From: an uncultured Fretibacterium sp.
Lineage (GTDB): Bacteria; Synergistota; Synergistia; Synergistales; Aminobacteriaceae
NCBI GenBank assembly: GCA_937892105.1
Contig: CALAUZ010000196.1
Coordinates: forward strand, 1-15,981
Direction: 5' to 3'
Length of the DNA: 15,981 nt
Shown here one piece after another: positions 1 to 6,433 of the stretch. The notes below the pieces were generated by a model. It ran no database searches. It was not told the origin of the DNA and saw only the letters and a list, made by a program, of their open reading frames with translations. The translations under genes were made by a program, and so were the position numbers. Within the stretch, counting starts at the first letter, position 1. Each line of letters opens with the position of its first letter.

Positions 1-266
1 ATATTCAGATTGGACAAATAAATTATATTATTTATTTTAGGGTCGTCATCCGTTGAATCGAAATCATTTAGTTTATAATCATTTTTCGTGAATAAATTAA
101 AATCTGCATCTTTAATGTTTATATTCCTTGATTTATCAATAAATTTTTCTTCATATTTTTTTATTATCTTAGTTAATATTAATCCACTTATTTCATTTGG
201 GTCTACAAATGTTTTAACAATTATATTATTTAAATCTATATGAGAAATATGCAATTGATGGCTCAT
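1..266 (-). CDS. Unidentified partial reading frame in AT-rich DNA
   Basis: A minus-strand frame stays open from the left edge to a TGA at 360-362, which is unlikely by chance in DNA this AT-rich. The first ATG is at 264-266 and begins MSHQLHISHIDLNN. The frame also reads in plausible protein upstream of that ATG (KLNFIIDPYIKFKASLSIES), so the true start may be missing. The product is rich in Ile, Lys, Asn and Asp, has no obvious membrane segment, and continues beyond the window. I do not recognise a family. Its base composition is far lower in GC than every other gene here, so it may be recently acquired or may come from another genome joined during assembly. No ribosome binding site is visible before the ATG. 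Confidence 0.4.
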   Translation of the reverse strand, partial: MSHQLHISHIDLNNIIVKTFVDPNEISGLILTKIIKKYEEKFIDKSRNINIKDADFNLFTKNDYKLNDFDSTDDDPKINNIIYLSNLN

Positions 267-328
267 TGATTCGATTGAAAGACTTGCTTTAAATTTAATA
301 TATGGATCTATTATAAAATTTAATTTAT

Positions 329-1717
329 ATGAAAATGTTAAAGATACTGGGAATAATATTCATGGTAATAGCCTCAGCAGTCGGAGGTGCGGCGTTAAGG
401 CTGATGGAAGTCCTCAATGACCCTAATCCTCTGCCTTTGCCTAAAACATCACAGAATGTTGCTGTACAGACGGTGAAGCCTTCGGAAGGAACAAAGGGTT
501 CTTCGGCTGATACTGAACTGGCGGTTGGTGAGGCTCAAAAGCAGGAAACAGGGACTTCAAGGGGAAGCGTGAATGTTCTTGTTGTCGGGCTGGATAATGT
601 TGAAGGCGGCTCAAGGACTGACGCAATAGCACTGGCGATATTCGACAGCGAAAATCCAGGACTAAGAATAGCGTCAATTCCAAGAGACTCCCGCGTTTAT
701 ATTCCTGGACGAAGCTGGGACAAGATTAACCACGCATATGTTTACGGCGGAATAAAGCTGCTGCGTGAGACTTTGGTAAATCTTACTGGTATGCCGATAG
801 ATTATTTTGTGAAGATAAACTATAAGAGCTTCCCAAGAATTGTTGACATTCTCGGCGGGATTGACATATACGTTGAGAAGAGGCTTCATTACAACGACTA
901 TTCGGGAAAGTTATTCATCAACATTCCGGCGGGGCAGCAGCATATGGACGGTAAAACGGCTCTGGGATATGTGCGTTTCAGACACGATCCATTAGGCGAC
1001 ATAGGGAGGGTTCAGAGACAGCAGAAATTCATCGACATCATGATGAAGAAGCTCAAAACTCCAACGATAATCCCAAGAATACCCGCGATAGTAACAGAGC
1101 TGTTTGACGCTATAGACACGGATCTAGCACCGCTTGAGGCGTTGAAGCTGGTTCAGTTTGCGAATACATTGCCGCCTGACAGGATAAAAATGTTCATGGC
1201 ACCTGGACGTTCGGGTTCATATAAGAACATAAGCTACTGGATACTCGATAACAACGCGTTTTCCCTTCAGCTTGCGGCAAAGCTTCCGCCTGCAGATTCG
1301 TTTGTTCTTGAGGCGGCGGAAGAAGTAGATCTCAATCTCAAACCCGCGAAGACTGACACATCAGATCTTGACAGCGCGAAGATTGCGGAGCTGCGAGACC
1401 AGATAATGAGCATACGCATACTCAATGGAGACGGCGAAAAGGGCATCGGCAAGAGGGCGGCACAGATTTTCCAGCGTATAGGTATCGAAGTTCCGTACAC
1501 TGGAAACGCCAGGCATTACGACTACAGGGCATCGAGCATAATATATCCTCCCAGCGATGATGAATCCGTGAGGCAGGGAGCTATGGCATTGGCTGAACTC
1601 TGCGGCATAAAGAATGAGAGGCTTGTTCAGCCTGACAAGAGGGCGGCATCATTGACGCTGATAATCGGGCATGACAAGGAGGAGCTGTTCAGGAGGCTTG
1701 AACCGCTGAATTCATAG
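329..1717 (+). CDS. LCP (LytR-CpsA-Psr) family protein with LytR_C domain
   Basis: LCP proteins are membrane-anchored, outward-facing enzymes that move undecaprenyl-linked glycopolymers onto peptidoglycan or related acceptors. The 462-residue product has an N-terminal hydrophobic anchor (residues 5-25), then a Pro/Ser/Thr-rich linker to about residue 80. The LCP catalytic domain spans about 81-240, with VNVLVVGLD (81-89), the RTDAI segment (96-100), the SIPRDSRV motif (116-123), KINHAY (132-137), VDILGGIDIYV (172-182) and the GRVQRQQ arginine cluster (226-232). The arginines and aspartates expected to bind pyrophosphate are present. A C-terminal LytR_C domain (about 361-448, starting IRILNG) follows. 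No ribosome binding site precedes the ATG, and the composition changes sharply there, so the extreme N-terminus is uncertain. ATG codons at 335 and 361 are alternatives. The acceptor polymer cannot be told from the sequence. Confidence 0.9.
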   Translation: MKMLKILGIIFMVIASAVGGAALRLMEVLNDPNPLPLPKTSQNVAVQTVKPSEGTKGSSADTELAVGEAQKQETGTSRGSVNVLVVGLDNVEGGSRTDAIALAIFDSENPGLRIASIPRDSRVYIPGRSWDKINHAYVYGGIKLLRETLVNLTGMPIDYFVKINYKSFPRIVDILGGIDIYVEKRLHYNDYSGKLFINIPAGQQHMDGKTALGYVRFRHDPLGDIGRVQRQQKFIDIMMKKLKTPTIIPRIPAIVTELFDAIDTDLAPLEALKLVQFANTLPPDRIKMFMAPGRSGSYKNISYWILDNNAFSLQLAAKLPPADSFVLEAAEEVDLNLKPAKTDTSDLDSAKIAELRDQIMSIRILNGDGEKGIGKRAAQIFQRIGIEVPYTGNARHYDYRASSIIYPPSDDESVRQGAMALAELCGIKNERLVQPDKRAASLTLIIGHDKEELFRRLEPLNS

Positions 1718-1740
1718 CGGGTAAAAGCATGAACAGGTTT

Positions 1741-1771
1741 GCCCCTGCTTTCAATTGCGGGGGCTTGTTTT
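1741..1771 (+). terminator. Intrinsic terminator after the LCP gene
   Basis: An 8-bp stem (1741-1748 with 1757-1764, one T-G wobble) encloses an 8-base loop and is followed by a T-rich run TTGTTTT. It lies 24 bases after the LCP stop and just before the argF promoter, so it separates the two transcription units. Confidence 0.8.
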
Positions 1772-1777
1772 GTGTCA

Positions 1778-1817
1778 TGATATAATCGCAGTCATTCTCA
1801 CATAAACAAACAGGAGG
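1778..1817 (+). promoter_or_regulatory. argF extended -10 promoter and Shine-Dalgarno site
   Basis: A perfect TATAAT (1781-1786) is preceded by TGA (1778-1780), giving an extended -10 element. The best -35 candidate is weak (TTGCGG, 1756-1761, spacing 19) and lies in the upstream terminator. AGGAGG at 1812-1817 sits 7 bases before the argF ATG. I see no clear ARG-box operator, although the AT-rich bases around the -10 could hide a degenerate one. Confidence 0.75.
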
Positions 1818-1824
1818 CAACAAA

Positions 1825-2763
1825 ATGGCAGTAAACCTCAGAGGCAGGAGCTTCCTCACACTAATGGACTTCACGACCTCAGAAATAGATTATCTCCTCA
1901 CCCTTGCGGCAGACCTCAAGGCCAAGAAGCGCGCAGGAATACGCGGCAGCACACTTGCTGGGAAAAATGTCGCTCTAATCTTCGAGAAGTCGTCCACAAG
2001 AACACGCTGTGCATTTACAGTATCCTGCAATGACGAAGGTGCATTCCCAGAATACCTCAACAAGAATGATATACAGCTCGGTGCAAAAGAAGATGTTAAG
2101 GACACCGCAAGGGTATTAGGCCGCATGTTCGACGGCATAGAATTTCGCGGCTTCAAACAGTCAGTTGTTGAGGAACTCGCAAAGTATTCAGGCGTACCAG
2201 TCTGGAACGGCCTCACCGATACAGACCACCCTACCCAAGTCCTCGCTGACTTCCTGACGTTACGGGAGAATTTCGGCAGCCTCAAGGGCCTCACTCTGGC
2301 ATACTTAGGAGACGGCCGGAACAACATGAGCAACGCACTCATGATAGGCTGCGCAAAAATGGGCATAAACTACGTAATAAGCACCCCCAAAGAGTTAGAG
2401 CCTGACGCTGAGCTTCTTGCCAAATGCAGAGACATAGCCTCTCACAGCACAATAACAGTCATCAATGACCCCAAAGAAGCCGTAAAAGGTGCGGACGCAA
2501 TATATACTGACGTGTGGGTATCAATGGGTGAGGAGGCTCTCAAGGAGGAACGTTACAGGCTGCTCGGAGCATGGCAGGTTACAGCCGAAATCATGAATGC
2601 AACAGGCAAGGATAGTACGATATTCCTTCATTGCCTTCCAGCCGTAAAGGGAGCTGAAGTTACGGAAGAAGTGTTCGAGAGCGAGGCGTCAAAAGTTTTT
2701 GACGAGGCCGAAAACCGTATGCACACGATAAAAGCTGTAATGGTTGCGACATTAGGGGCATGA
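1825..2763 (+). CDS. argF: Ornithine carbamoyltransferase
   Basis: This cytosolic enzyme interconverts ornithine plus carbamoyl phosphate with citrulline plus phosphate, in arginine synthesis or in reverse during arginine/citrulline catabolism. The 312 residues match the usual family length. The carbamoyl-phosphate site STRTR (57-61), the DHPTQ motif (134-138), the SMG loop (233-235) that binds the ornithine side and marks OTCases, and HCLPA (269-273) with the active-site Cys are all present. Start choice is firm: a strong AGGAGG lies 7 bases upstream and the [11 protein letters not shown] beginning is typical. Its stop overlaps the next gene's start (ATGA), so the two are translationally coupled. 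No other arginine-pathway gene is in the window. Direction of flux (anabolic or catabolic) cannot be decided from sequence; the corrinoid-gene partner makes a catabolic role worth considering. Confidence 0.96.
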   Translation: MAVNLRGRSFLTLMDFTTSEIDYLLTLAADLKAKKRAGIRGSTLAGKNVALIFEKSSTRTRCAFTVSCNDEGAFPEYLNKNDIQLGAKEDVKDTARVLGRMFDGIEFRGFKQSVVEELAKYSGVPVWNGLTDTDHPTQVLADFLTLRENFGSLKGLTLAYLGDGRNNMSNALMIGCAKMGINYVISTPKELEPDAELLAKCRDIASHSTITVINDPKEAVKGADAIYTDVWVSMGEEALKEERYRLLGAWQVTAEIMNATGKDSTIFLHCLPAVKGAEVTEEVFESEASKVFDEAENRMHTIKAVMVATLGA

Positions 2764-3281
2764 AATCATCATCGGACACAAGTCTTAACGCCCGTGTGAG
2801 AATACCCAAGTCCCACCCTCAAATAGAACTGCGCGGAAAACTCGACAGTCTCAACGCAAACATCACAATGTTTCAGGCAGCTTCGGGGAATAGTGAATAC
2901 ATTGCAGACCTTGAGGAAGTCAGGGGAGTTGTAACCCGTCTACAGAAGTGCGAGGCAGGAGAGAAAGTTTTTTCCGACAGGCTGGTATTATGGGGGCTTG
3001 ACGAGGACGAAATACACGAACGCTCACATAATCCGGCAAAGTATTACGGCATTGGACACATACTCCCTCACTATGATATGGGACGTGAAGCGGCGGGTAT
3101 CAACCTTCTGCGTACTATTGTGCGGGAAACTGAAGTTGCGGCCTGCCGTGCTTATGATGGCGATGACGGCTTAAGGATTATCCACGTACTTAACCGTCTT
3201 AGCAGTGCGCTGTACATTCTAACCTACAAATACCTGCCCAAAAGTTATAACAGGGTAATGCGTTTTGGCTCTCCTGAATGA
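2760..3281 (+). CDS. EutT-like corrinoid adenosyltransferase, core domain only
   Basis: Such enzymes transfer the adenosyl group of ATP to reduced cobalamin to make adenosylcobalamin. The 173-residue product matches, from my memory of the family, the catalytic part of EutT: RGKLDSL (25-31), then [14 protein letters not shown] (98-111), the segment [12 protein letters not shown] followed by VRETE, and [11 protein letters not shown] near the end. Enterobacterial EutT has about 90 further N-terminal residues carrying a His/Cys metal-binding motif; these are absent here. It starts inside the argF stop (ATGA overlap), with only a close-set AGGGG upstream, so expression depends on argF translation. 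No ethanolamine genes are nearby. The PduO-type alternative is less likely because the HNP...GRE block is EutT-like. Family call is fairly sure; physiological partner is inference. Confidence 0.8.
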   Translation: MKSSSDTSLNARVRIPKSHPQIELRGKLDSLNANITMFQAASGNSEYIADLEEVRGVVTRLQKCEAGEKVFSDRLVLWGLDEDEIHERSHNPAKYYGIGHILPHYDMGREAAGINLLRTIVRETEVAACRAYDGDDGLRIIHVLNRLSSALYILTYKYLPKSYNRVMRFGSPE

Positions 3282-3294
3282 CAGGGGAGTTTTC
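3269..3294 (+). terminator. Intrinsic terminator overlapping the end of the EutT-like gene
   Basis: An 8-bp stem (3269-3276 with 3282-3289, one T-G wobble) has a 5-base loop containing the TGA stop codon of the EutT-like gene, followed by TTTT. The last codons of the gene form the left arm, so translating ribosomes should affect hairpin folding. Confidence 0.75.
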
Positions 3295-3306
3295 TTTCCT
3301 CTAGGC

Positions 3307-3362
3307 TTGACTTTGCAGATTAACCGTGTAAAATTTCTGCAATTCATTTCATACTGAGAAGG
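3307..3362 (+). promoter_or_regulatory. Promoter and Shine-Dalgarno site for the sulfhydrylase gene
   Basis: TTGACT (3307-3312) and TAAAAT (3329-3334) with a 16-base spacer form a good sigma-70-type promoter. GAGAAGG (3356-3362) lies 7 bases before the ATG at 3370. The predicted leader is only about 30 bases, so there is no room for a SAM or other sulfur riboswitch. Control is more likely by a protein, and the downstream Rrf2 regulator is a candidate. Confidence 0.7.
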
Positions 3363-3369
3363 TGTGTTA

Positions 3370-4779
3370 ATGAGACTGAATAAAATTCTCAGCAGATTAT
3401 TCTCAGGAACGGGCAAAGAACTAGAAACTCCCGTTCCGGACACAACACAGGATACCAGCGGAAAACGAAAGGACATCAGCATAATGGCAGGCAGCAATTA
3501 CAGGTTCGAGACAATACAGCTCCACGCAGGTCAGGAAAACGCAGACCCAGCAACGGACGCTAGGGCAGTACCAATATACGCTACAACATCATACGTCTTC
3601 AAGGACTCAGCTACAGCGGCAGGACGTTTCGCACTCACTGAGCCGGGCAACATCTATACCCGCCTCATGAACCCCACAAATGACGTTTTCGAGAAGAGGA
3701 TTGCGGCACTTGAAGGCGGAAAGGCAGCTCTCGCGGCAGCTTCAGGTTCTTCGGCAATAACCTACGCCGTTCAGAACATCGCAACAGCCGGCTCTCATAT
3801 CGTATCATCAACAAACCTTTACGGCGGGACTTTCAACCTTTTCGCAAATACCCTTCCTGAGCAGGGAGTTACGGCGGATTTCGTTGACCCCTCAAACCCT
3901 GAGAACTTCGCTAAAGCCATAAAGCCCAACACAAAGCTGCTTTACGCTGAGACACTCGGCAACCCAAATTCTGACGTTATCGACATCGAGGCCATCGCAA
4001 AAGTCGCTCACTCTCACGGAATACCTCTGGTCATCGACAACACTTTCGCAACACCATACCTTTGCAGGCCGATAGAGTACGGTGCTGATATAGTCGTTCA
4101 TTCGGCGACAAAGTTCATCGGCGGTCATGGTTCAGTAATGGGAGGAGTAGTTGTTGACGGCGGTAATTTCGATTGGGCACAGAACGATAAGTTTCCCGGC
4201 CTCTCAAAGCCAAATCCGTCATATCACGGCATAGTTTTTACTCAGGCAGTCGGGAACATTGCATATATCATCAAGCTCCGCACAACTCTTATGCGGGATC
4301 AGGGAGCATGTCTCTCACCGTTCAACTCGTTCCTTCTTTTGCAGGGATTGGAGACGTTATCGCTGAGGGTGGAACGCCACGTCGCAAACGCGCTGCAGGT
4401 TGTATCGTTCCTGAAGGGACACCCGCAGGTTGAGAGGGTAAACCACCCGTCATTGGAGCAGGGAAGACAGAAGGAGCTTTACGAGAAGTATTACCCCAAC
4501 GGAGGCGCGTCAATATTCACGTTCGACATAAAGGGTAACACAGAGACCGCCAAAAAGTTCACCGAGAGCCTGGAATTGTTCTCGCTTCTTGCCAACGTTG
4601 CTGACGTAAAATCACTCGTCATTCACCCCGCCTCAACAACACATTCACAGCTCAGCGAGGAGGAGTTGTTATCCTGCGGTATAAGGCCGACAACTATACG
4701 TCTCTCAATCGGGACAGAACATATTGACGATATTCTTGCTGACCTTCAGCACGGATTTGATGCAGTGAAAGGGCTGTAA
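3370..4779 (+). CDS. metY: O-acetylhomoserine sulfhydrylase (PLP enzyme, Cys/Met family)
   Basis: The enzyme makes homocysteine (or methionine with methanethiol) from O-acetylhomoserine and sulfide, in the cytosol. The 469-residue product has the typical start FETIQLHAGQ, AVPIYATTSYVF, the R-x-x-NPT substrate/PLP segment (YTRLMNPTNDV), the DNTFATP motif, and the Schiff-base lysine in SATKFIGGHG (K248 from this start). The late SLGD-like region is typical of OAH sulfhydrylases rather than cystathionine synthases. The ATG at 3370 has a good Shine-Dalgarno site; a GTG two codons earlier is too close to it. The conserved domain starts only at an ATG at 3484, leaving a 38-residue polar N-terminal extension that is not typical. 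The Rrf2 gene starts directly after its stop. Side reactions, such as methionine gamma-lyase activity, cannot be excluded. Confidence 0.88.
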   Translation: MRLNKILSRLFSGTGKELETPVPDTTQDTSGKRKDISIMAGSNYRFETIQLHAGQENADPATDARAVPIYATTSYVFKDSATAAGRFALTEPGNIYTRLMNPTNDVFEKRIAALEGGKAALAAASGSSAITYAVQNIATAGSHIVSSTNLYGGTFNLFANTLPEQGVTADFVDPSNPENFAKAIKPNTKLLYAETLGNPNSDVIDIEAIAKVAHSHGIPLVIDNTFATPYLCRPIEYGADIVVHSATKFIGGHGSVMGGVVVDGGNFDWAQNDKFPGLSKPNPSYHGIVFTQAVGNIAYIIKLRTTLMRDQGACLSPFNSFLLLQGLETLSLRVERHVANALQVVSFLKGHPQVERVNHPSLEQGRQKELYEKYYPNGGASIFTFDIKGNTETAKKFTESLELFSLLANVADVKSLVIHPASTTHSQLSEEELLSCGIRPTTIRLSIGTEHIDDILADLQHGFDAVKGL

Positions 4780-5181
4780 ATGCTTATCTCAACTCGTGGA
4801 AGATATGCGCTTCGTTTCCTGGTGTACCTTGCGGAGAACCGGCACAGAGAACACATCACTACACAGGAGCTTGCGGAAAGCCAGGCCGTCTCGCGGAAAT
4901 ATGCTGAGCGTCTCATGGGTACTCTGTCGCGGGGAAAATTTGTGTCATCACAGCATGGTGCTGGAGGGGGCTACTGTCTTGCGGTTGAGCCTAAGGAATG
5001 CAAGGTAAGCGATATACTTTCGGCAATGGACGAGGAACTTGCGCCTGTCGAATGCCTGAAGTGTGAGCCTAACACGTGCCCAAGAGCCGGAAAATGTCCC
5101 ACGCTTCCCATGTGGAAAAAGCTGGGGAATATTATTCATGATTTCTTTGACGGCATAACCCTTGCGGATTTAGTGAAGTAG
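4780..5181 (+). CDS. Rrf2-family transcriptional regulator with four-cysteine cluster motif
   Basis: Rrf2 proteins are dimeric winged-helix repressors or activators; IscR, NsrR and RsrR bind Fe-S clusters, and CymR controls cysteine metabolism. The 133-residue product has the typical N-terminus (TRGRYALRFLVYLAE), a helix-turn-helix around 28-50, the wing GAGGGY (60-65) and a C-terminal dimerisation helix. Cysteines at 92, 95, 100 and 106 lie where IscR has its cluster ligands (C92/C98/C104), so cluster binding is likely; further cysteines are at 66 and 74. The gene begins immediately after the sulfhydrylase stop, with AAAGGG as ribosome site, so both share a promoter. I infer that it senses Fe-S or sulfur status and controls this operon, but the target is not shown by the sequence. 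Confidence 0.88.
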   Translation: MLISTRGRYALRFLVYLAENRHREHITTQELAESQAVSRKYAERLMGTLSRGKFVSSQHGAGGGYCLAVEPKECKVSDILSAMDEELAPVECLKCEPNTCPRAGKCPTLPMWKKLGNIIHDFFDGITLADLVK

Positions 5182-5192
5182 AAAATATAATG

Positions 5193-5227
5193 CTCCCCTG
5201 AAGCCAACATCATCGGGGGAGTTTTTT
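5193..5227. terminator. Hairpin terminator between convergent transcription units
   Basis: A 9-bp stem (5193-5201 with 5213-5221, one T-G pair) with an 11-base loop is followed by six T residues (5222-5227) on the plus strand, ending the sulfhydrylase-Rrf2 transcript. On the minus strand it lies at the lspA stop and is followed by a weaker T-rich stretch, so it may serve both directions. Confidence 0.8.
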
Positions 5228-5618
5228 AGCTGTTACGGTTACAAGAAGTATAAAACGAAATTAAAGAACCTATAGAAATCTCAATATCAGCAATGTTAAT
5301 CACCATAGGAATGAATGGTATCGGTATCCAGTCAATAACATAACCGAGTATTAATTTTTCGGCAAGGTTCGACAATCCACCGCCAAGCATTATGGAATAC
5401 CCTGCCTTTTCCCACTTGCCAATATACGGGTAAAACGCTCCATAAGCGATTAACACGCAAGCCAGAGCCGTTACTATGCTTGATATTATGGGCATGTCCT
5501 GGAAGGTACTGAATGCCATTCCGTAATTATAGTAATAATGCTTAGGGTTTCCAAAAAGTATCCGGCATATATGTTCAATGCTTATGCAGATGACGGTTAT
5601 TATTATTGTACGGCGCAA
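5226..5618 (-). CDS. lspA: Divergent signal peptidase II (LspA-like) integral membrane protein
   Basis: LspA is the inner-membrane aspartyl protease that removes lipoprotein signal peptides. The 130-residue product has about four hydrophobic segments and the family's motif order. Present: N-x-G-x-AF (31-36), N84, the first catalytic Asp in VIDW (D96) and the second in NIAD (D111). Altered: the helix-1 LDQxxK motif reads IEHICR, GNxxDR reads SNLAEK, and the usual Phe before NxAD is Ile. It is also shorter than most LspA (about 150-165). The catalytic pair is kept, so it could still be active, perhaps as a paralogue. It overlaps the end of the HAD phosphatase gene by 16 bases and is the last gene of the minus-strand operon, with a lower GC content than its neighbours. 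Confidence 0.68.
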   Translation of the reverse strand: MRRTIIITVICISIEHICRILFGNPKHYYYNYGMAFSTFQDMPIISSIVTALACVLIAYGAFYPYIGKWEKAGYSIMLGGGLSNLAEKLILGYVIDWIPIPFIPMVINIADIEISIGSLISFYTSCNRNS

Positions 5619-6433
5619 AATCTCTTTATCCCTTCAGCAACACCGTCATTGTTGTTGTCCAGAGTGATATAGTCCGCAATTTCCCGAAGTTCAGGCACAG
5701 CATTGGCCATAGCGACACCTGTTCCGGCCGACTGTATCATGTATACATCGTTGAGGCCGTCCCCGAACGCAAGAGTATCACTCAGAGAAATGCCCAGAAG
5801 TCCGGCAATAAACTTCAGAGCGTCCCCTTTGTTTGCGAGAGTGTCGTTAATCTCGATGTTGTTCGGAACAGATGACGTGAACAGCAGCTTTGGGAATACC
5901 ACAGGGAGAGACTTCAAGAGATTTTCCCGCAATGAAGCGTCAAGCGTGTACATCTGCATTTTCTGGACACCGTTCTTAGTCCTGAGGACATCATAGATAT
6001 CATCAGCGGGGCTTCTCAGGTCTTTCACTACTCTAACCTGCCACTCGCCTATCATGACATCTTCAAGACGGTCATACAAATCCCGCCTCATGTATCCCTT
6101 GCCGTCAGCCACAAAGTCATACACAACTCCCAAATCATCGGACACACAGCATATAGCTTCCGCCCGCTCTATGGGTATGTTGAACTCCGCAATCGTCTTC
6201 ATGGCTTTAACATCAAATATTGCCGCACCGTTAAGAGTTATGGCATACCGCACAAAGTCAAGAGCCTTCAGGTTCTCAGGGACAGCACCCCAAAATCTCC
6301 CCGTTGCGGGAACAATCTCAATCCCCATTTCCGCTGCCCTCTCAAGCGTCCTTAAAGTCTCCGGCGTAATCTCCTTCCTGTCGTTGAACAGCGTACCATC
6401 AAGGTCAAACGCAACAAGCCTTACATTTCCCAT
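5603..6433 (-). CDS. Cof-type HAD hydrolase (sugar or nucleotide phosphatase)
   Basis: Members of the HAD IIB (Cof) group dephosphorylate small metabolites such as sugar phosphates, FMN or PLP in the cytosol. The 276-residue product has motif I DLDGTL (10-15, nucleophile D10), motif II ATGR (43-46), motif III Lys in NKGDAL (K202) and motif IV GDGLNDVYM (224-232). The cap region lies at about 85-185. It starts with ATG inside the last codons of pepF (13-base overlap), so translation is coupled. The substrate cannot be predicted. Confidence 0.9.
   Translation of the reverse strand: MGNVRLVAFDLDGTLFNDRKEITPETLRTLERAAEMGIEIVPATGRFWGAVPENLKALDFVRYAITLNGAAIFDVKAMKTIAEFNIPIERAEAICCVSDDLGVVYDFVADGKGYMRRDLYDRLEDVMIGEWQVRVVKDLRSPADDIYDVLRTKNGVQKMQMYTLDASLRENLLKSLPVVFPKLLFTSSVPNNIEINDTLANKGDALKFIAGLLGISLSDTLAFGDGLNDVYMIQSAGTGVAMANAVPELREIADYITLDNNNDGVAEGIKRFCAVQ

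Noticed and set aside
1890..2366. 158-codon minus-strand frame opposite argF
   Set aside because: Shadow of argF; no initiation signal, and the Arg/Ser/Pro-rich composition is an artefact of codon use on the other strand.
3335..3369. Possible sulfur riboswitch before the sulfhydrylase gene
   Set aside because: The predicted leader is only about 30 bases, too short for a SAM, SAH or T-box element.
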